Source: Sulfobacillus sp. (lineage in GTDB: Bacteria > Bacillota > Sulfobacillia > Sulfobacillales > Sulfobacillaceae). From it: DNA of 40,429 nucleotides. The first letter of the stretch is position 1. The number at the start of each line of letters is the position of its first letter. The stretch covers positions 1 to 40,429 of the forward strand of contig DAHWKJ010000090.1 of assembly GCA_027343695.1 (NCBI GenBank), written 5' to 3'. The notes beneath the pieces were generated by a model. It was given only the letters and a program-made list of their open reading frames with translations, ran no database searches and was not told the DNA's origin. This document shows positions 24,778 to 33,668 of this stretch, piece by piece. The translations under genes and the position numbers were made by a program.

Positions 24778-25458
24778 TCATTGGACGCGAAAGATCCCTG
24801 ACATCCCATGATGGGCATGGCCCGGTACGGGGCAGATATAGTGGAAGGTGCCGGTCGTATTCGCGATAAACGTAGTACTTAGGAAAGCAAATGTGCCGTG
24901 ATACTCCGGTAGCAGAGGGTGCACAAAACTGCCCGCAAAGGCGGTGCGCCCCTGCCGCATCGCTTCCCAGGCAAACGGCGGCTGAGCCGTTGTCACTTCG
25001 AATCCATGCATGTATCCGGAATCTGCGTTGACAAGCGTGACAGTGACAGTGGCATGGGTCGGAACAATGACAGTCGGGTTAATCCTACCATCGACTTCCC
25101 ATTGCAACCCAGGTCGGTGGAGGGCGGTGGGAGACGCCAGAACGACAATCGTAACGGGTGATGCGGTATAGGTGAGAGAATTGGTGGCTCGGCTCACGGC
25201 CACACCCCGTTCGCCTGATTTGACCAGAGCTGCAAGACGCGTCGCGGTTATACGCGAGGTTCCCATGCCAGTGGATCGCATGCCGGACTGCATGGAGCCC
25301 ACGTAACCTCCCAAGGCTTGCGATGGAGCGTGCCGACTCTGGGTGGACGACCGGTCGAAGGAGATAGGCCCACCGTGGCCCGTAGCCCATGCGACGCCCA
25401 AACCGCCGATGATGACTGCGAAGCCACCCACTAACCAACCCTTATACCCGGTCCGCAT
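24778..25458 (-). CDS. sulfocyanin-like blue copper protein (copy 2)
   Basis: 226 residues from ATG 25458, with AAAGGAGG 9 nt upstream; the frame is open to 25548 but the site decides the start. A signal anchor (8-26) precedes a short Ser/Gly/Met linker and a cupredoxin domain. Type-1 ligands are H151 in YMHGFEV and C209, H214 and M219 in YICPVPGHAHHGM. Much of the domain matches the copy at 12771 (LNRINPTV.VP-type strand, LVNAD.GYMHGFEVTTA), but the linker is shorter and far less Met-rich. It stands alone between insertion-sequence relics and may have been moved there. Confidence 0.85.
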   Translation of the reverse strand: MRTGYKGWLVGGFAVIIGGLGVAWATGHGGPISFDRSSTQSRHAPSQALGGYVGSMQSGMRSTGMGTSRITATRLAALVKSGERGVAVSRATNSLTYTASPVTIVVLASPTALHRPGLQWEVDGRINPTVIVPTHATVTVTLVNADSGYMHGFEVTTAQPPFAWEAMRQGRTAFAGSFVHPLLPEYHGTFAFLSTTFIANTTGTFHYICPVPGHAHHGMSGIFRVQ

Positions 25459-25756
25459 GGGAATCGCCTCCTTTAGGAATGTCCTACTAGTCTGGAATAA
25501 AAGTGGCCTAATTATCCTGATGGACTGTATTAAAGCAATCCCGTCCAAGGGAGGTGGTGCGTGTTGCCGCGATGGAGATATTGATGCTCTGGTGAATCTA
25601 TGGCTCGGCTCATTGAGGTTGTCCCAGACTTCGTAGATTTTGATTCCTTACACTTTCGCGGATTTGCTTGGTTTTTGGGCGGTTTACATGAGGTAGTGTA
25701 GAATTGATAGGAAGCCCCGACGGCATCGAGGAGGCATCGCGCGGGGCATAACGGCA

Positions 25757-25836
25757 GAACCGTGTCACTAGTGACACGGTTCGCGATAATTCGGGCGGTA
25801 TTTTATGGAGTAGTTTCCCATGCCGCCATGGCGGCA
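25757..25836. repeat. two perfect palindromes, 26 bp and 16 bp
   Basis: A 26-bp perfect palindrome at 25757-25782 (half-site GAACCGTGTCACT) is followed 38 bp later by a 16-bp one, TGCCGCCATGGCGGCA (25821-25836). No gene is supported between 25459 and 26105. Uninterrupted palindromes of this length are unusual for chance and could be operator or recombination sites linked to the adjacent Tn3-type remnant. Confidence 0.5.
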
Positions 25837-26010
25837 CCTGCCAGTATGAAAATTGGCATGCTCCGATCCCGCGGCGCAGCGGTATGATGAAGAGGCACCT
25901 GTCCCGCCTCGGATCTCTCTGTGCTGTTGCGAACGCGTGGAACAGTTTGAGGACGGTGCTCCGGGGACCTGCAATTGTCGCCACCCTGAGGTGAGCACGT
26001 AGGGCAGAAT

Positions 26011-26048
26011 GGGTAAGTTTGACTAAAACCCCGAAATGTCCATTTGAG
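26011..26048. repeat. possible Tn3-type terminal inverted repeat
   Basis: A 38-bp segment starting GGGTAAGTTTG lies just beyond the transposase stop and is outward-facing with G-run ends, as expected for the right end of a Tn3-family element. The mate at the other end was not found, and the element has lost the 5' part of tnpA, so the call is tentative. Confidence 0.25.
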
Positions 26049-26105
26049 ATTTAACGGTGAACCACTGAGGTGGTGGACGGCCAGTCCCTGATATCCAGCA
26101 GTGCT

Positions 26106-27969
26106 CTATTGACGATCGCCATTAAACGCCTCCACCCCATCCACCATCTTAGCGAGGTCAATGCCCTCTGAGGTTTCACAAAAGTGGTATTCCCCATAGA
26201 AGTTGATGTGCTTCCAACTCACGGGACTCACGCGTTTGATTTGATTGATGTGCTCCGGATTCCCTTGGAGTTCCTGACGTTTCACCCACTCTGATAGAAT
26301 GCAGGCATTGTAGTAGATCACGCAATTGGCGAGCAGCCGCGAGCATTCGCTCCAGATCTGTTGTTCCAGACCCGTTTTGCCCCGGAGCCGCGGAATACGC
26401 ATAAGCCACTACGCGCCGAAGCTTGTGGTACGACTCGCCTCGGTTCAGCGCACGCTGGACGTTGTGACGCAGCGTCACCGAATCGATGTAGGTCAGCAGG
26501 TACGCACTGCGATAGATATTGTCCAACTCCCAGAGGGCCTTTTTTGTTCGGTTTTTCCTCGCGTACGCGCTCAACTTGCCGATAATGACGCTCTGGCTCG
26601 TCACCTTGAGCGCGAGCGAGGCCAGAATGTGCTGAATATTGTCCGTTTCCTCGATGATGAGGCGCGTATTGATTTTATGGATGGGTTTTAATAAAAATTT
26701 CTCGTCGTATTCACTGGGGTTTTTAAAACCATAGAGGGTCTCCATTTTGTCCCGAATATCCCGGTAACGCGGCGCGAACTGGTAGCCAAACATGGACAAG
26801 ATCGTGAAGTTCACTTGGTTGGCCCCGTGCCTGTCGGTCGCGTGTATGGTGGGCTTAATGTCGGTGGTGTTGTTGTACAGCACATCAAAGACATAGTGAC
26901 TTTCGTGATCATTCGCGCCAAAAATGCGGACGTTGATGGGCACATGATTGGCCACCAGCGTGTACTGGGCGATACCCTTTTTCAGGCCGAAATATTTCGG
27001 GGAGTGACGCGATCTGATCGTAGAGCACTGCGTCTCGAATTTCTGCCCATCACTCGACGAGTGAATGGCTTCATCCATGTCGTAATGACGAAAGATCGGG
27101 AGTTGGGCCATCGCATTGCTCACCCGATCGTTCGACGCCCGTAGCGTTTCTGGGCGGAGAAAACTGTGGGCGGCGGTATAGAGTGTCTGATAACTGAGAT
27201 CAGAGATTTCTCCCATTTTGCTCAGTCCGACATTGGTTCCGTAAGCCACGAGGCCGGCCACAATGGATTGCTGGTCCCTCGGTGACTTCACATAGCGATG
27301 GAGGATATGGGTGAAGGCATACAGACAGTGGCAGCGGGAATCCACGAATTGGAGCACGTCTACGATACTCATTTGGGGCAGACTCTCGAAGAAGGGATGA
27401 TTAACGACATCTTCGTCGCGGACGTAGGGCAAGCTCCACGTCATCTGGCCCCGTCGTTTCGTGAGTTTGATGTGTGTGTTGTCACCGGACAGGATACGTC
27501 GGTTCACTGTCTCATATTGGATCTCCAGCTCCCTTTCCAAGTCCTGCAGAAGCTTCGTGAGGGGTTTCGCTAAGCCCGGGATATCCGTCTCTTTCAGAAT
27601 TTTGGTTTTGTTCTCTTGCCACCTTTGCAGCGGGATTAGGTCCTCTTCGAAACTCCTAAAACGTAGGGAATCGCTGACGTACACATCACCGGCCTCAAGA
27701 TGATTGCGCAACAGGCGGTACACCAGGAATTCGTACTTGTCTGGATGGAGATGCTTCTGACCGTTCTCGTCCTCTTCATGGAGGTAGGGCTTGAGGCTTG
27801 GCGGAATAAAGGCCTGGGGGATTTTATCCAAACGATACCGGTTCAGGCTTTTCCCCTGGTCAAAACTTGCTTTCAAAAATTCTATGGCGTCCATGAGATC
27901 GTCATCGCCACGATGCCCTGCAAAAGACAGTTGCATGAGCAACAATGCAGCTTTCGTTCCGTTACTCAA
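26106..27969 (-). pseudogene. Tn3-family transposase, N-terminally truncated and frameshifted
   Basis: About 621 codons remain of a protein normally near 980-1000. The catalytic core is present: HSSSDGQKFETQ (first D), HATDRHGANQVNF (second D) and RGESYHKLRR (E). LRPETLRASNDRVSNAM is also typical. A frameshift near 26400 separates the body (stop in that frame at 26176) from the true C-terminus, RGKTGLEQQIW to FNGDRQ, which ends at 26106. Upstream of TTG 27969 the frame meets a stop, and nothing like the N-terminal DNA-binding domain is seen. It is presumably inactive but can still be mobilised if ends survive. Confidence 0.88.
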
Positions 27970-28319
27970 ATGGCGTACCCGGAAGGGAAAGCGCGGCTAA
28001 CCGCAGTGATTAAAGAACATTTACCACCTGAATGCAGTCGTTTGTTCGGATCAGCGGGCATATGGCTGAAGATCGGCAGAAGAAAGGTAACGCGACAGGT
28101 CATCGTCAAGGATCATCCTCTCCGACGAAGGTAAGAGTGAATGCTCTAAGTTTATGCCGATTTTTGGTTGATACCACAAGCGCCTACTATCGCTACTTGG
28201 CCTAATTTTACGAAAAACTTGGCACGGAGTTTTGTCTTAATAGGTAACATCGACCGTTTAACGGTCATATGATCACCTTACCATCTTTGTGACGATACCT
28301 ACGTGAGGTGCGTGGCAAC
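27970..28319. other. stretch without a supported gene
   Basis: About 350 bp between the truncated tnpA and a small membrane protein gene. The minus strand immediately before 27969 may still contain frame-shifted tnpA sequence, but I could not match it to the family. Nothing else is seen. Confidence 0.35.
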
Positions 28320-28586
28320 CTAAGTGGGATGTCGTAGGGCGGAGAGTCCCCACGCTGCACAGATCAGTGCTGCGACCAGGGGAATCGCTGAAAAGATTCC
28401 GAAGAACGTCATCTCTGCCAGAAAGCTTACCACCCACAAAATGATCGAAGTGACGATCAGGCCGTTGCCATGCTGGTGGGGATGTTTAGCCTCGCCCAAC
28501 GCTACTAGGTGCACAATGGCGAGAATCACATAGACGGTGCCGTAAGCGCCCGTGAAGATCAGGTTGGAGACTAAGGCACTATTCAT
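28320..28586 (-). CDS. small three- or four-helix membrane protein
   Basis: 88 residues with hydrophobic segments at about 8-29, 43-57 and 60-82, and a short histidine-containing loop (EAKHPHQHGNG). ATG 28586 overlaps the stop of the upstream gene (ATGA), so the two are translated together. No family is recognised. The pairing of two short membrane proteins of similar layout suggests a heteromeric complex, in the manner of small multidrug-resistance pairs, but the sequences do not show SMR motifs. Confidence 0.55.
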   Translation of the reverse strand: MNSALVSNLIFTGAYGTVYVILAIVHLVALGEAKHPHQHGNGLIVTSIILWVVSFLAEMTFFGIFSAIPLVAALICAAWGLSALRHPT

Positions 28587-28837
28587 AGACTTGTCTCATG
28601 GTGTGAATGAATGAGGCCGAGCGCGAAAATCCCGCAGAGCAAAGCCGCCCCTAACCCCATCGTTTCTACGGGGGGTACCATGCGCACGAAATAGCTGGCG
28701 GCCCACAGTCCCAAGGATGTGGCAACGAATGGGTAGACGCGACGCCTCGTGTTATCGGTCAGGGTGGGACGGATAAACCATAGCATGGCATACAAGCACC
28801 CTAACACGATGGATTCAATGATGATGGCTAATAACAT
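28583..28837 (-). CDS. small membrane protein coupled to the next gene
   Basis: 84 residues from ATG 28837, with AAAGGAGAG upstream; the longer open frame to 28957 lacks such a site. Three hydrophobic segments are seen (2-22, 36-51, 57-75), with a C-terminal HSHHETSL tail. Its stop overlaps the start of 28320-28586. Both partners carry histidines in soluble loops, which might bind metal. Function unknown. Confidence 0.55.
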   Translation of the reverse strand: MLLAIIIESIVLGCLYAMLWFIRPTLTDNTRRRVYPFVATSLGLWAASYFVRMVPPVETMGLGAALLCGIFALGLIHSHHETSL

Positions 28838-28893
28838 ATCAGCCTCTCCTTTTTGTTTGGGGGGCGATGACGCCCCCTTAAGTTTATGGCGTT

Positions 28894-29925
28894 TTATGCT
28901 AAAACGTAACCACTCGATAGTCCGTAATACACATTCGGTGAATTTAAGAGACCACAAATCGATCCCGTGCAGGGGGACGATGCTGTGTACCAGTAGTTTC
29001 CATCGGCAGAGCCATGAATTTTAGAGGTCACTTGAATTGTCGCACCGGATTCGGGGTTGTGCACCGTGCCCGTCGTCGTGGCCACCGCCCAGTTAGCGAC
29101 CAAATTGGTAGACTGACTATTATTGATCGGGCTCCAGTAGTCAAAGTCATCGGGCCACGAAAACCACGCCGCTGATCCTTGGTAGTACCCTCCACTCGAA
29201 TAGGTTTTAATGTTGTGGAAGAAGTCGTAGTAGTAATAGGGGATCGCGTTCCATGTAGCGTTGGTAATATTGTTTGGCACATCGGTGGCGATCTGCCCGT
29301 CCCAGTGCCATGTGACCTGATCCAATACGGCAAATATCGGATTCCCCACGCCATCCCATCGAGCGGTCAGCCCCCATGCCACATTCGTGTTGTAGGATGT
29401 CGCGCTGGTCATTGCCGCATGAGTAGCGGTGGGCCCGGGCCTCGTCGTGGTCGTTCCGAGGGCAGTTGGGTCAATCGTGCCCACTTCATAGAGAGCTTGA
29501 TGGCTGGTGTTGTTAATCCCCACCTCTAACCAGGCCATGTTGGTGCCTGAGCCGCCGACAGGAGCAAAGGGATATTGCCACCTCCCACCGATGACCTGCC
29601 CTTTGACCACGTAGTATTGGGGATTTTGGGGTAATAAGGAGGCAGGGATATGACTGGTGTTCGCGAAATGCCCCGCGAATGTACTCGCACTTGCAATCGC
29701 ATGGCCTCCGACGGCTGCATAATGTCCGGGGGCAACCGGACCATGTGAGTGTAGATATCCTTGGACTGACTGATTGATAACCGATTGCACTGTGGGCACG
29801 ACGGGATTGTGACTTGCCGCGAACGTTGTGGCCCCCGTTAAACTCGTGGTCAAAACCACCGCCGTGGCAGTCGCCGTTAATTTGGCGACCATCGCTCCTT
29901 TCACGGTAAAGACCCCTTTCGTCAT
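28894..29925 (-). CDS. secreted protein of unknown function
   Basis: 343 residues. The signal peptide is clear: basic start, hydrophobic core ATATAVVLTTSLTGATTFA, likely cleavage near residue 36 (FAA-SH). The mature part is rich in Asn, Thr, Ser, Trp and Tyr (YYYYDFFHNIK, GGRWQYPFAPV, TWHWDGQI), like extracellular beta-sandwich or glutamic-endopeptidase-like proteins of soil and acidic-habitat Firmicutes. A single Cys pair (SPCTGSICG) near the C-terminus may form a disulfide. ATG 29925 is the longest start; ATG 29892 has AAAGGAG but only 2 nt of spacing. The LuxR-type regulator upstream may control it. Confidence 0.7.
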   Translation of the reverse strand: MTKGVFTVKGAMVAKLTATATAVVLTTSLTGATTFAASHNPVVPTVQSVINQSVQGYLHSHGPVAPGHYAAVGGHAIASASTFAGHFANTSHIPASLLPQNPQYYVVKGQVIGGRWQYPFAPVGGSGTNMAWLEVGINNTSHQALYEVGTIDPTALGTTTTRPGPTATHAAMTSATSYNTNVAWGLTARWDGVGNPIFAVLDQVTWHWDGQIATDVPNNITNATWNAIPYYYYDFFHNIKTYSSGGYYQGSAAWFSWPDDFDYWSPINNSQSTNLVANWAVATTTGTVHNPESGATIQVTSKIHGSADGNYWYTASSPCTGSICGLLNSPNVYYGLSSGYVLA

Positions 29926-30055
29926 TTTAATGCGACGGGTGAAGTTGGTTAAGCAACCTTATGGTAGAAGAGACGGGGTCGTGAAGGGAGGTGGAACTTA
30001 TGCTAAACCCGATAGATGTGGAGGTATAGGCTGGTATTATACCCATGGGAACCAG

Positions 30056-30799
30056 CTATTCACTGGGCCCCTGGGGCAACGTATTCATGAGGTCCGCACG
30101 GCGTTGGATGCCCAACTTGCGATAAATGCTGTGAATGTGCGCCTTGACCGTACCAGGTTCAATATAACAGTGTGCCGCGATCTCTGACACGGAAAAGTCC
30201 TGGCGGAGTAATCCGTAGATTTCTTGTTCGCGTGGAGTCAGGAGATCCACCGCGGTCGATGATGCAACAGGCAGGGCGACTGCCGTCCTTCGCAACCGGG
30301 TGATCACAACCGGTAAGGCAATAATCATGCTGATGGTCACAGCCCAGAAACCCATTAACTCCAAGGGAAATGATTGTCCATGAGTTACCACTTGATAAAA
30401 GCGCGTACCAATCAGCATCACGAGCGACACTAACCACCCGGCTAACGCTCCCATGGGGCCCCAGTAGGCCCATCCCTCAAATGCGATTACTGGGAGCAGT
30501 GCCGGTGCGCCCGTCTGCCACGTAGGAGAGAATTGGATGAGAATGAGGGTAGCCATCAGGATATCGATGGCAAAAGCCACAATCTGCAACGCACGAAGAG
30601 TATCGGTGGCCTGGAGAAACCGCCACACTAAGAGGAGTGTCAGGGTATACAGAAATAAAAATCCTACCAGCGGCCACGGGCGATATGAAGCATCTGATTG
30701 GAACCACGTCCAGCCCACGAATAAAGAGATACCGAACCGAAATCCGGTCATCGCCCCAAATACTTTGCTATCTGGCGATTGCGTTGTCCACCATCTCAA
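30056..30799 (-). CDS. membrane-anchored LuxR/GerE-type transcription regulator
   Basis: 247 residues. The first 165 residues contain about five membrane helices (17-33, 42-60, 68-88, 98-125, 143-163). The C-terminal helix-turn-helix (about 185-240) reads LTPREQEIYGLLRQDFSVSE, then a recognition helix in EPGTVKAHIHSIYRKLG. There is no receiver domain, so the signal is probably sensed within the membrane and transmitted directly to the DNA-binding domain. It stands upstream of the secreted protein gene on the same strand, 130 bp away, which is the most likely target. Confidence 0.8.
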   Translation of the reverse strand: MRWWTTQSPDSKVFGAMTGFRFGISLFVGWTWFQSDASYRPWPLVGFLFLYTLTLLLVWRFLQATDTLRALQIVAFAIDILMATLILIQFSPTWQTGAPALLPVIAFEGWAYWGPMGALAGWLVSLVMLIGTRFYQVVTHGQSFPLELMGFWAVTISMIIALPVVITRLRRTAVALPVASSTAVDLLTPREQEIYGLLRQDFSVSEIAAHCYIEPGTVKAHIHSIYRKLGIQRRADLMNTLPQGPSE

Positions 30800-30849
30800 G
30801 AGTCTCAGTCCTTAACGCGTAACATTAAGTGCCAACATTATCACTATTC

Positions 30850-30858
30850 ATTATAGCA
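30850..30858 (-). promoter_or_regulatory. extended -10 promoter of the LuxR-type gene
   Basis: TG-C-TATAAT on the minus strand is a perfect extended -10, about 50 nt before the start codon at 30799. The ISKra4-type transposase gene ends 90 bp upstream, so the promoter is separate from it. Confidence 0.55.
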
Positions 30859-30948
30859 ATTGATGCCAACCATTGCTTGGGCAGTCGGGCAACGCCATGT
30901 CATAGTGAAACGGATCTCATCTGGGATGGGTGCACCTCAAAATTGTGA

Positions 30949-32385
30949 TCATGCGGCAATACGCCGGGAAAGCGGCACCAATTGAGCCCAGGGGGCCTTT
31001 CGCCAGAATGCCTGCCAATGCCCGGAACGCTGTAGTGCGCGGAGGGTCGCGACGGCTTGGGCACCGGCTTCCACCCACCGCATCCCACTGCCACTTTCGC
31101 GTTGTTTGAGCACCGTTTTGCAGGCACTTTCGATAATGCCAGATCCGATGGGGAACCCGGCTAACAGATAGCGGGGATAGTCGAGGCGATCCTGATGAAA
31201 CGCGAAGTAGGCTTGTTCGCCCGTCACGGTGTCCTGGGCCGCCGCCGATAACGGCGGCAACGCTTTCCATACTGCGTCGAGGACTGCACCGCCTTCATGC
31301 CGAAGCCGATGGAGGAGCTTCTCCGCCCAATCGGTTCGTATCGCGGCATCATCGGGCCAGACGGCATGGGCCACGGCCCAAATATGTTGACTCGCATGGT
31401 AGAAATCGAGAATTTCCACCCACGTCTTGCCGGCCACGCGCAGATACTTCGCGCTCAGTTCCCAAATCCAGTGGGCCCCATCGCCAATGAGGACGAGTTG
31501 GCAACAAGACGGATCCTCCAACCCGGTTTGCAATGCGTGTGTGTACAGCCGAGACAAAAAATCGGCTTGCCGTTCAAACCCAATACAATATTCTACGGGA
31601 CCGTATTCGGGTTTCGCCTCCTCATTCTTCTCAGCCGATAACAGCCGTGGGATCGGCTCGAATCGCGCACACACGCCCACCTTTCCCTCATGCCAACCAC
31701 GATGCCCATCTCGTGTGCGTTTCGTATTCACCATCGCCCCATCCAAGGCAATTAAGAGAGTACTGGGCCCCGGTGCCGGCGGCACCGGGGCCTGCCCAGA
31801 TTGCACGTCCCGAATCGTTGTCTGCTCCTGCGATTCGGCCCACGATCCAATCTTTTCGGTCACCCGCCGAACCATTTCGCCATCAATCACGACTCCCAGT
31901 GTCTGCGCCACGACATCAGGTACTTGATCAAAGGGCACGTCAATGGCGACCCGGGCGAGGATGGCCGCAAGTTTGGGGGAAACCTGACCCGGGCCCAACT
32001 GCAACACCCGATCCTGTGGGGCCTCGCTCCCATGACCTTGCGGGCACACCAGATAGGGGCGCTCCCAGTCGTACTGCCCAAAGATCCCGATGAGACCGCG
32101 GGCACGGTGAGAATCGACCGACCGCAAGGGGGATGCGCATTCTCGACAGATGCCCAAAGAATCCAGGACCGGCGCCGACATGAGAGATTCGGTGATGTGG
32201 CGACCAATGCTTTGCGTCAGGGCCTGGGTGCCGGTTTCGATGGCCTCTAATGTGGTCATCGCCTGCCGTACGGCAGGCGTCAAGCGTTGCAGAATCTCCT
32301 CCACAATCCCCGCGGTCTCCGCCTGAACCCACTCCGCGATCGTGCAATTTTCCTTGCTTTCGGGCTGACCGTCCGCTATTATCAT
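30949..32385 (-). CDS. ISKra4-type transposase, intact
   Basis: 478 residues. A zinc-ribbon-like N-terminal part (LGICRECASPL..., YLVCPQGHGS) precedes the DDE core: STLLIALDGAMVNTKR, LVLIGDGAHWIWELS with DFYHASQHIW, and GSGIIESACKTVLKQRESGSG. HEGKVGVCARFE is also typical. Proteins of this type transpose ISKra4-family elements by a DDE mechanism. The frame is complete. I could not define terminal repeats; the left end probably lies near 30925-30945 (GGGTGCACCTCAAAATTG) and the right end near 32390-32480. It separates the LuxR-type gene from the small-gene cluster. Confidence 0.85.
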   Translation of the reverse strand: MIIADGQPESKENCTIAEWVQAETAGIVEEILQRLTPAVRQAMTTLEAIETGTQALTQSIGRHITESLMSAPVLDSLGICRECASPLRSVDSHRARGLIGIFGQYDWERPYLVCPQGHGSEAPQDRVLQLGPGQVSPKLAAILARVAIDVPFDQVPDVVAQTLGVVIDGEMVRRVTEKIGSWAESQEQTTIRDVQSGQAPVPPAPGPSTLLIALDGAMVNTKRTRDGHRGWHEGKVGVCARFEPIPRLLSAEKNEEAKPEYGPVEYCIGFERQADFLSRLYTHALQTGLEDPSCCQLVLIGDGAHWIWELSAKYLRVAGKTWVEILDFYHASQHIWAVAHAVWPDDAAIRTDWAEKLLHRLRHEGGAVLDAVWKALPPLSAAAQDTVTGEQAYFAFHQDRLDYPRYLLAGFPIGSGIIESACKTVLKQRESGSGMRWVEAGAQAVATLRALQRSGHWQAFWRKAPWAQLVPLSRRIAA

Positions 32386-32645
32386 ACCTACAACTCCTCC
32401 TCATCGGTCGGGCTGACCTTAATGTGATGAGGAGTTACTTCGTGATCGACATCCAAAAATCCTTTGCGTGCCAATAATATCCATATTAGGGAGTATATTA
32501 CTCACAAACCTGAGGCACACCCTCTGGGATCACCAGCGAAAAGGCATTGCCGCCACCAAATCTGGCGAGGAAAAGAGGGGACTCGGGGTAATGGAACGAA
32601 AAATGCAGTTGTCCGGTGTTCTTTTGCTTTGCGGTGTGACTATGG

Positions 32646-32830
32646 TATAGTGGACGTGAAATATCTGACACACTTTTTTCCTCGTTTGCCAACCTCGGCA
32701 CCGAGATGCATTGCTAAGTAAGCTTGGCGATGACCCATACTACTGGCTACGGTCGGTAGGCTTCCTTCCTTGAGTAATTGTCCCAACACGATTGCACACA
32801 AACCTCTTCATCGGGCTTTTTGTGATGTCT
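32646..32830 (+). ncRNA. structured 5' leader, type A, with own promoter
   Basis: An extended -10 (TG-G-TATAGT, hexamer 32646-32651; weak -35 TTGCTT at 32624) starts a leader before the gene at 32855. A small hairpin CTCGG-ca-CCGAG lies at 32694-32705, followed by GATG. At the end, CACAAA-CC (from 32805) pairs with GG and TTTGTG around a U-run at 32817-32821, just before the ribosome binding site. The leader at 36879 has the same order of elements and almost the same spacing (hairpin to U-run 124 versus 128 nt). It is a candidate attenuator or antiterminator RNA. 32386-32640 holds nothing else I can support apart from the possible IS end. Confidence 0.5.
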
Positions 32831-32854
32831 ATTCCCAAGAGAGGAGCGATGACC

Positions 32855-33070
32855 ATGTATATGATTGCGAAAATCAGTGGTCCGGAGGCCCGACAGGTCG
32901 CGAAAGAGGAGGAGCCGTTTGGCCCACGCTTTCCCGCCCTTGTTGTCGCCGACATGACGCGCTTAGAAATTTGGGCGACTAATTTTAAGGACCAAGGGCC
33001 CGACTTCACGGAATTTCGTGCGTATGCGCAAGACACGTTACTCAAAAAACGCCGGATGCAGGGATTTTAA
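32855..33070 (+). CDS. hypothetical protein, 71 aa
   Basis: ATG 32855 is chosen because AGAGGAG lies 8 nt upstream; in-frame ATGs at 32849 and 32861 are possible. The sequence (MYMIAKISGPEARQVAKEEE, then FPALVVADMTRLEIWATNF, ending LLKKRRMQGF) is short, soluble and basic at the C-terminus. No family is recognised. It is the first gene after leader A and is followed 30 nt later by a terminator, so it forms a single-gene unit. Confidence 0.6.
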   Translation: MYMIAKISGPEARQVAKEEEPFGPRFPALVVADMTRLEIWATNFKDQGPDFTEFRAYAQDTLLKKRRMQGF

Positions 33071-33100
33071 ACGCTAATCACGGCATAGTCATTCACCCTA

Positions 33101-33123
33101 ACACGCCCCGGGGTGTGTTTTTT
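33101..33123 (+). terminator. rho-independent terminator
   Basis: ACACGCCCC and GGGGTGTGT pair completely (one G-T) and run into six T. The next gene's ribosome binding site starts 35 nt later, with no clear promoter in between. Confidence 0.85.
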
Positions 33124-33170
33124 GTGTTTGCAGTATCCCGCCGTATTTCAATCCGAAAGAAGGCCCACGC

Positions 33171-33602
33171 ATGTGCGAAAAACCCACAGCTTGCGCCGTC
33201 CGTGCTATGCAATGGGTCCAGACAGACTCGTGGCTAGACATCGCTCAGGACCGCCTTGATCGTTGGATCGAACAAGGCATCCAGCCACGGATTAGTCACC
33301 ACGCGAGAGACGCACGCCAATTGGAGCACGCCATTAGCTTTGGTGACATCAAAATCGCCGTGGAAAACGGACAAGTGATTCATCGAGATCTCGATACAAA
33401 GACCAATCAAGAGCATTCGCTAGTCCTCGCTTGGCTTCGGACAAGCCCCAAGAAATGGCGTCCCGTGCATGTCAGTTTACTGTTGTCGGAAGATGGTACG
33501 GACGCCTTCATCAAGACGGTATACGACCCCCGCTCCTATGACTGGATTTGGGCAGATCATGATACCCGTCGAGTATGTGGGTGCAACGGCAAAAATCTAT
33601 AG
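33171..33602 (+). CDS. DUF4258-like putative toxin (pair 1)
   Basis: 143 residues, AGAAGG 7 nt before the ATG. After an N-terminal helical part, RQLEHAISFGDIKIAVENGQ, VIHRDL, HSLVLAWL, RPVHVSLLL and DAFIKTVYDP follow the strand-helix order of DUF4258, a RelE/MqsR-like fold common in toxin-antitoxin loci. The family's toxins usually act on RNA at or near the ribosome. The end is unusual, with a Cys pair (RVCGCNG). A ribbon-helix-helix/zinc-ribbon gene follows with its own promoter and operator, the normal partner arrangement. Toxic activity is an inference from family and context. Confidence 0.65.
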   Translation: MCEKPTACAVRAMQWVQTDSWLDIAQDRLDRWIEQGIQPRISHHARDARQLEHAISFGDIKIAVENGQVIHRDLDTKTNQEHSLVLAWLRTSPKKWRPVHVSLLLSEDGTDAFIKTVYDPRSYDWIWADHDTRRVCGCNGKNL

Positions 33603-33616
33603 CATCGGCTGCTATA

Positions 33617-33653
33617 TGGTATACTCTTCTTAAATGTAATACCGTATTACATT
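33617..33653 (+). promoter_or_regulatory. promoter and operator of antitoxin gene 1
   Basis: An extended -10 (TG-G-TATACT, hexamer 33620-33625) is followed by a perfect inverted repeat of arms AATGTAATAC and GTATTACATT around one base (33633-33653), which lies over the transcription start. The ribosome binding site AAAAGGAGGGG follows. This is a typical autoregulated antitoxin operator. Confidence 0.7.
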
Positions 33654-33668
33654 AAAAGGAGGGGTACC

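Noticed and set aside
25610-25984. 124-codon open frame on the minus strand
   Set aside because: No ribosome binding site, composition unlike a protein, and it runs through both palindromes.
30537-30822. Plus-strand frames across the LuxR-type gene
   Set aside because: They are shadows; the minus-strand frame has clear membrane segments and an HTH.
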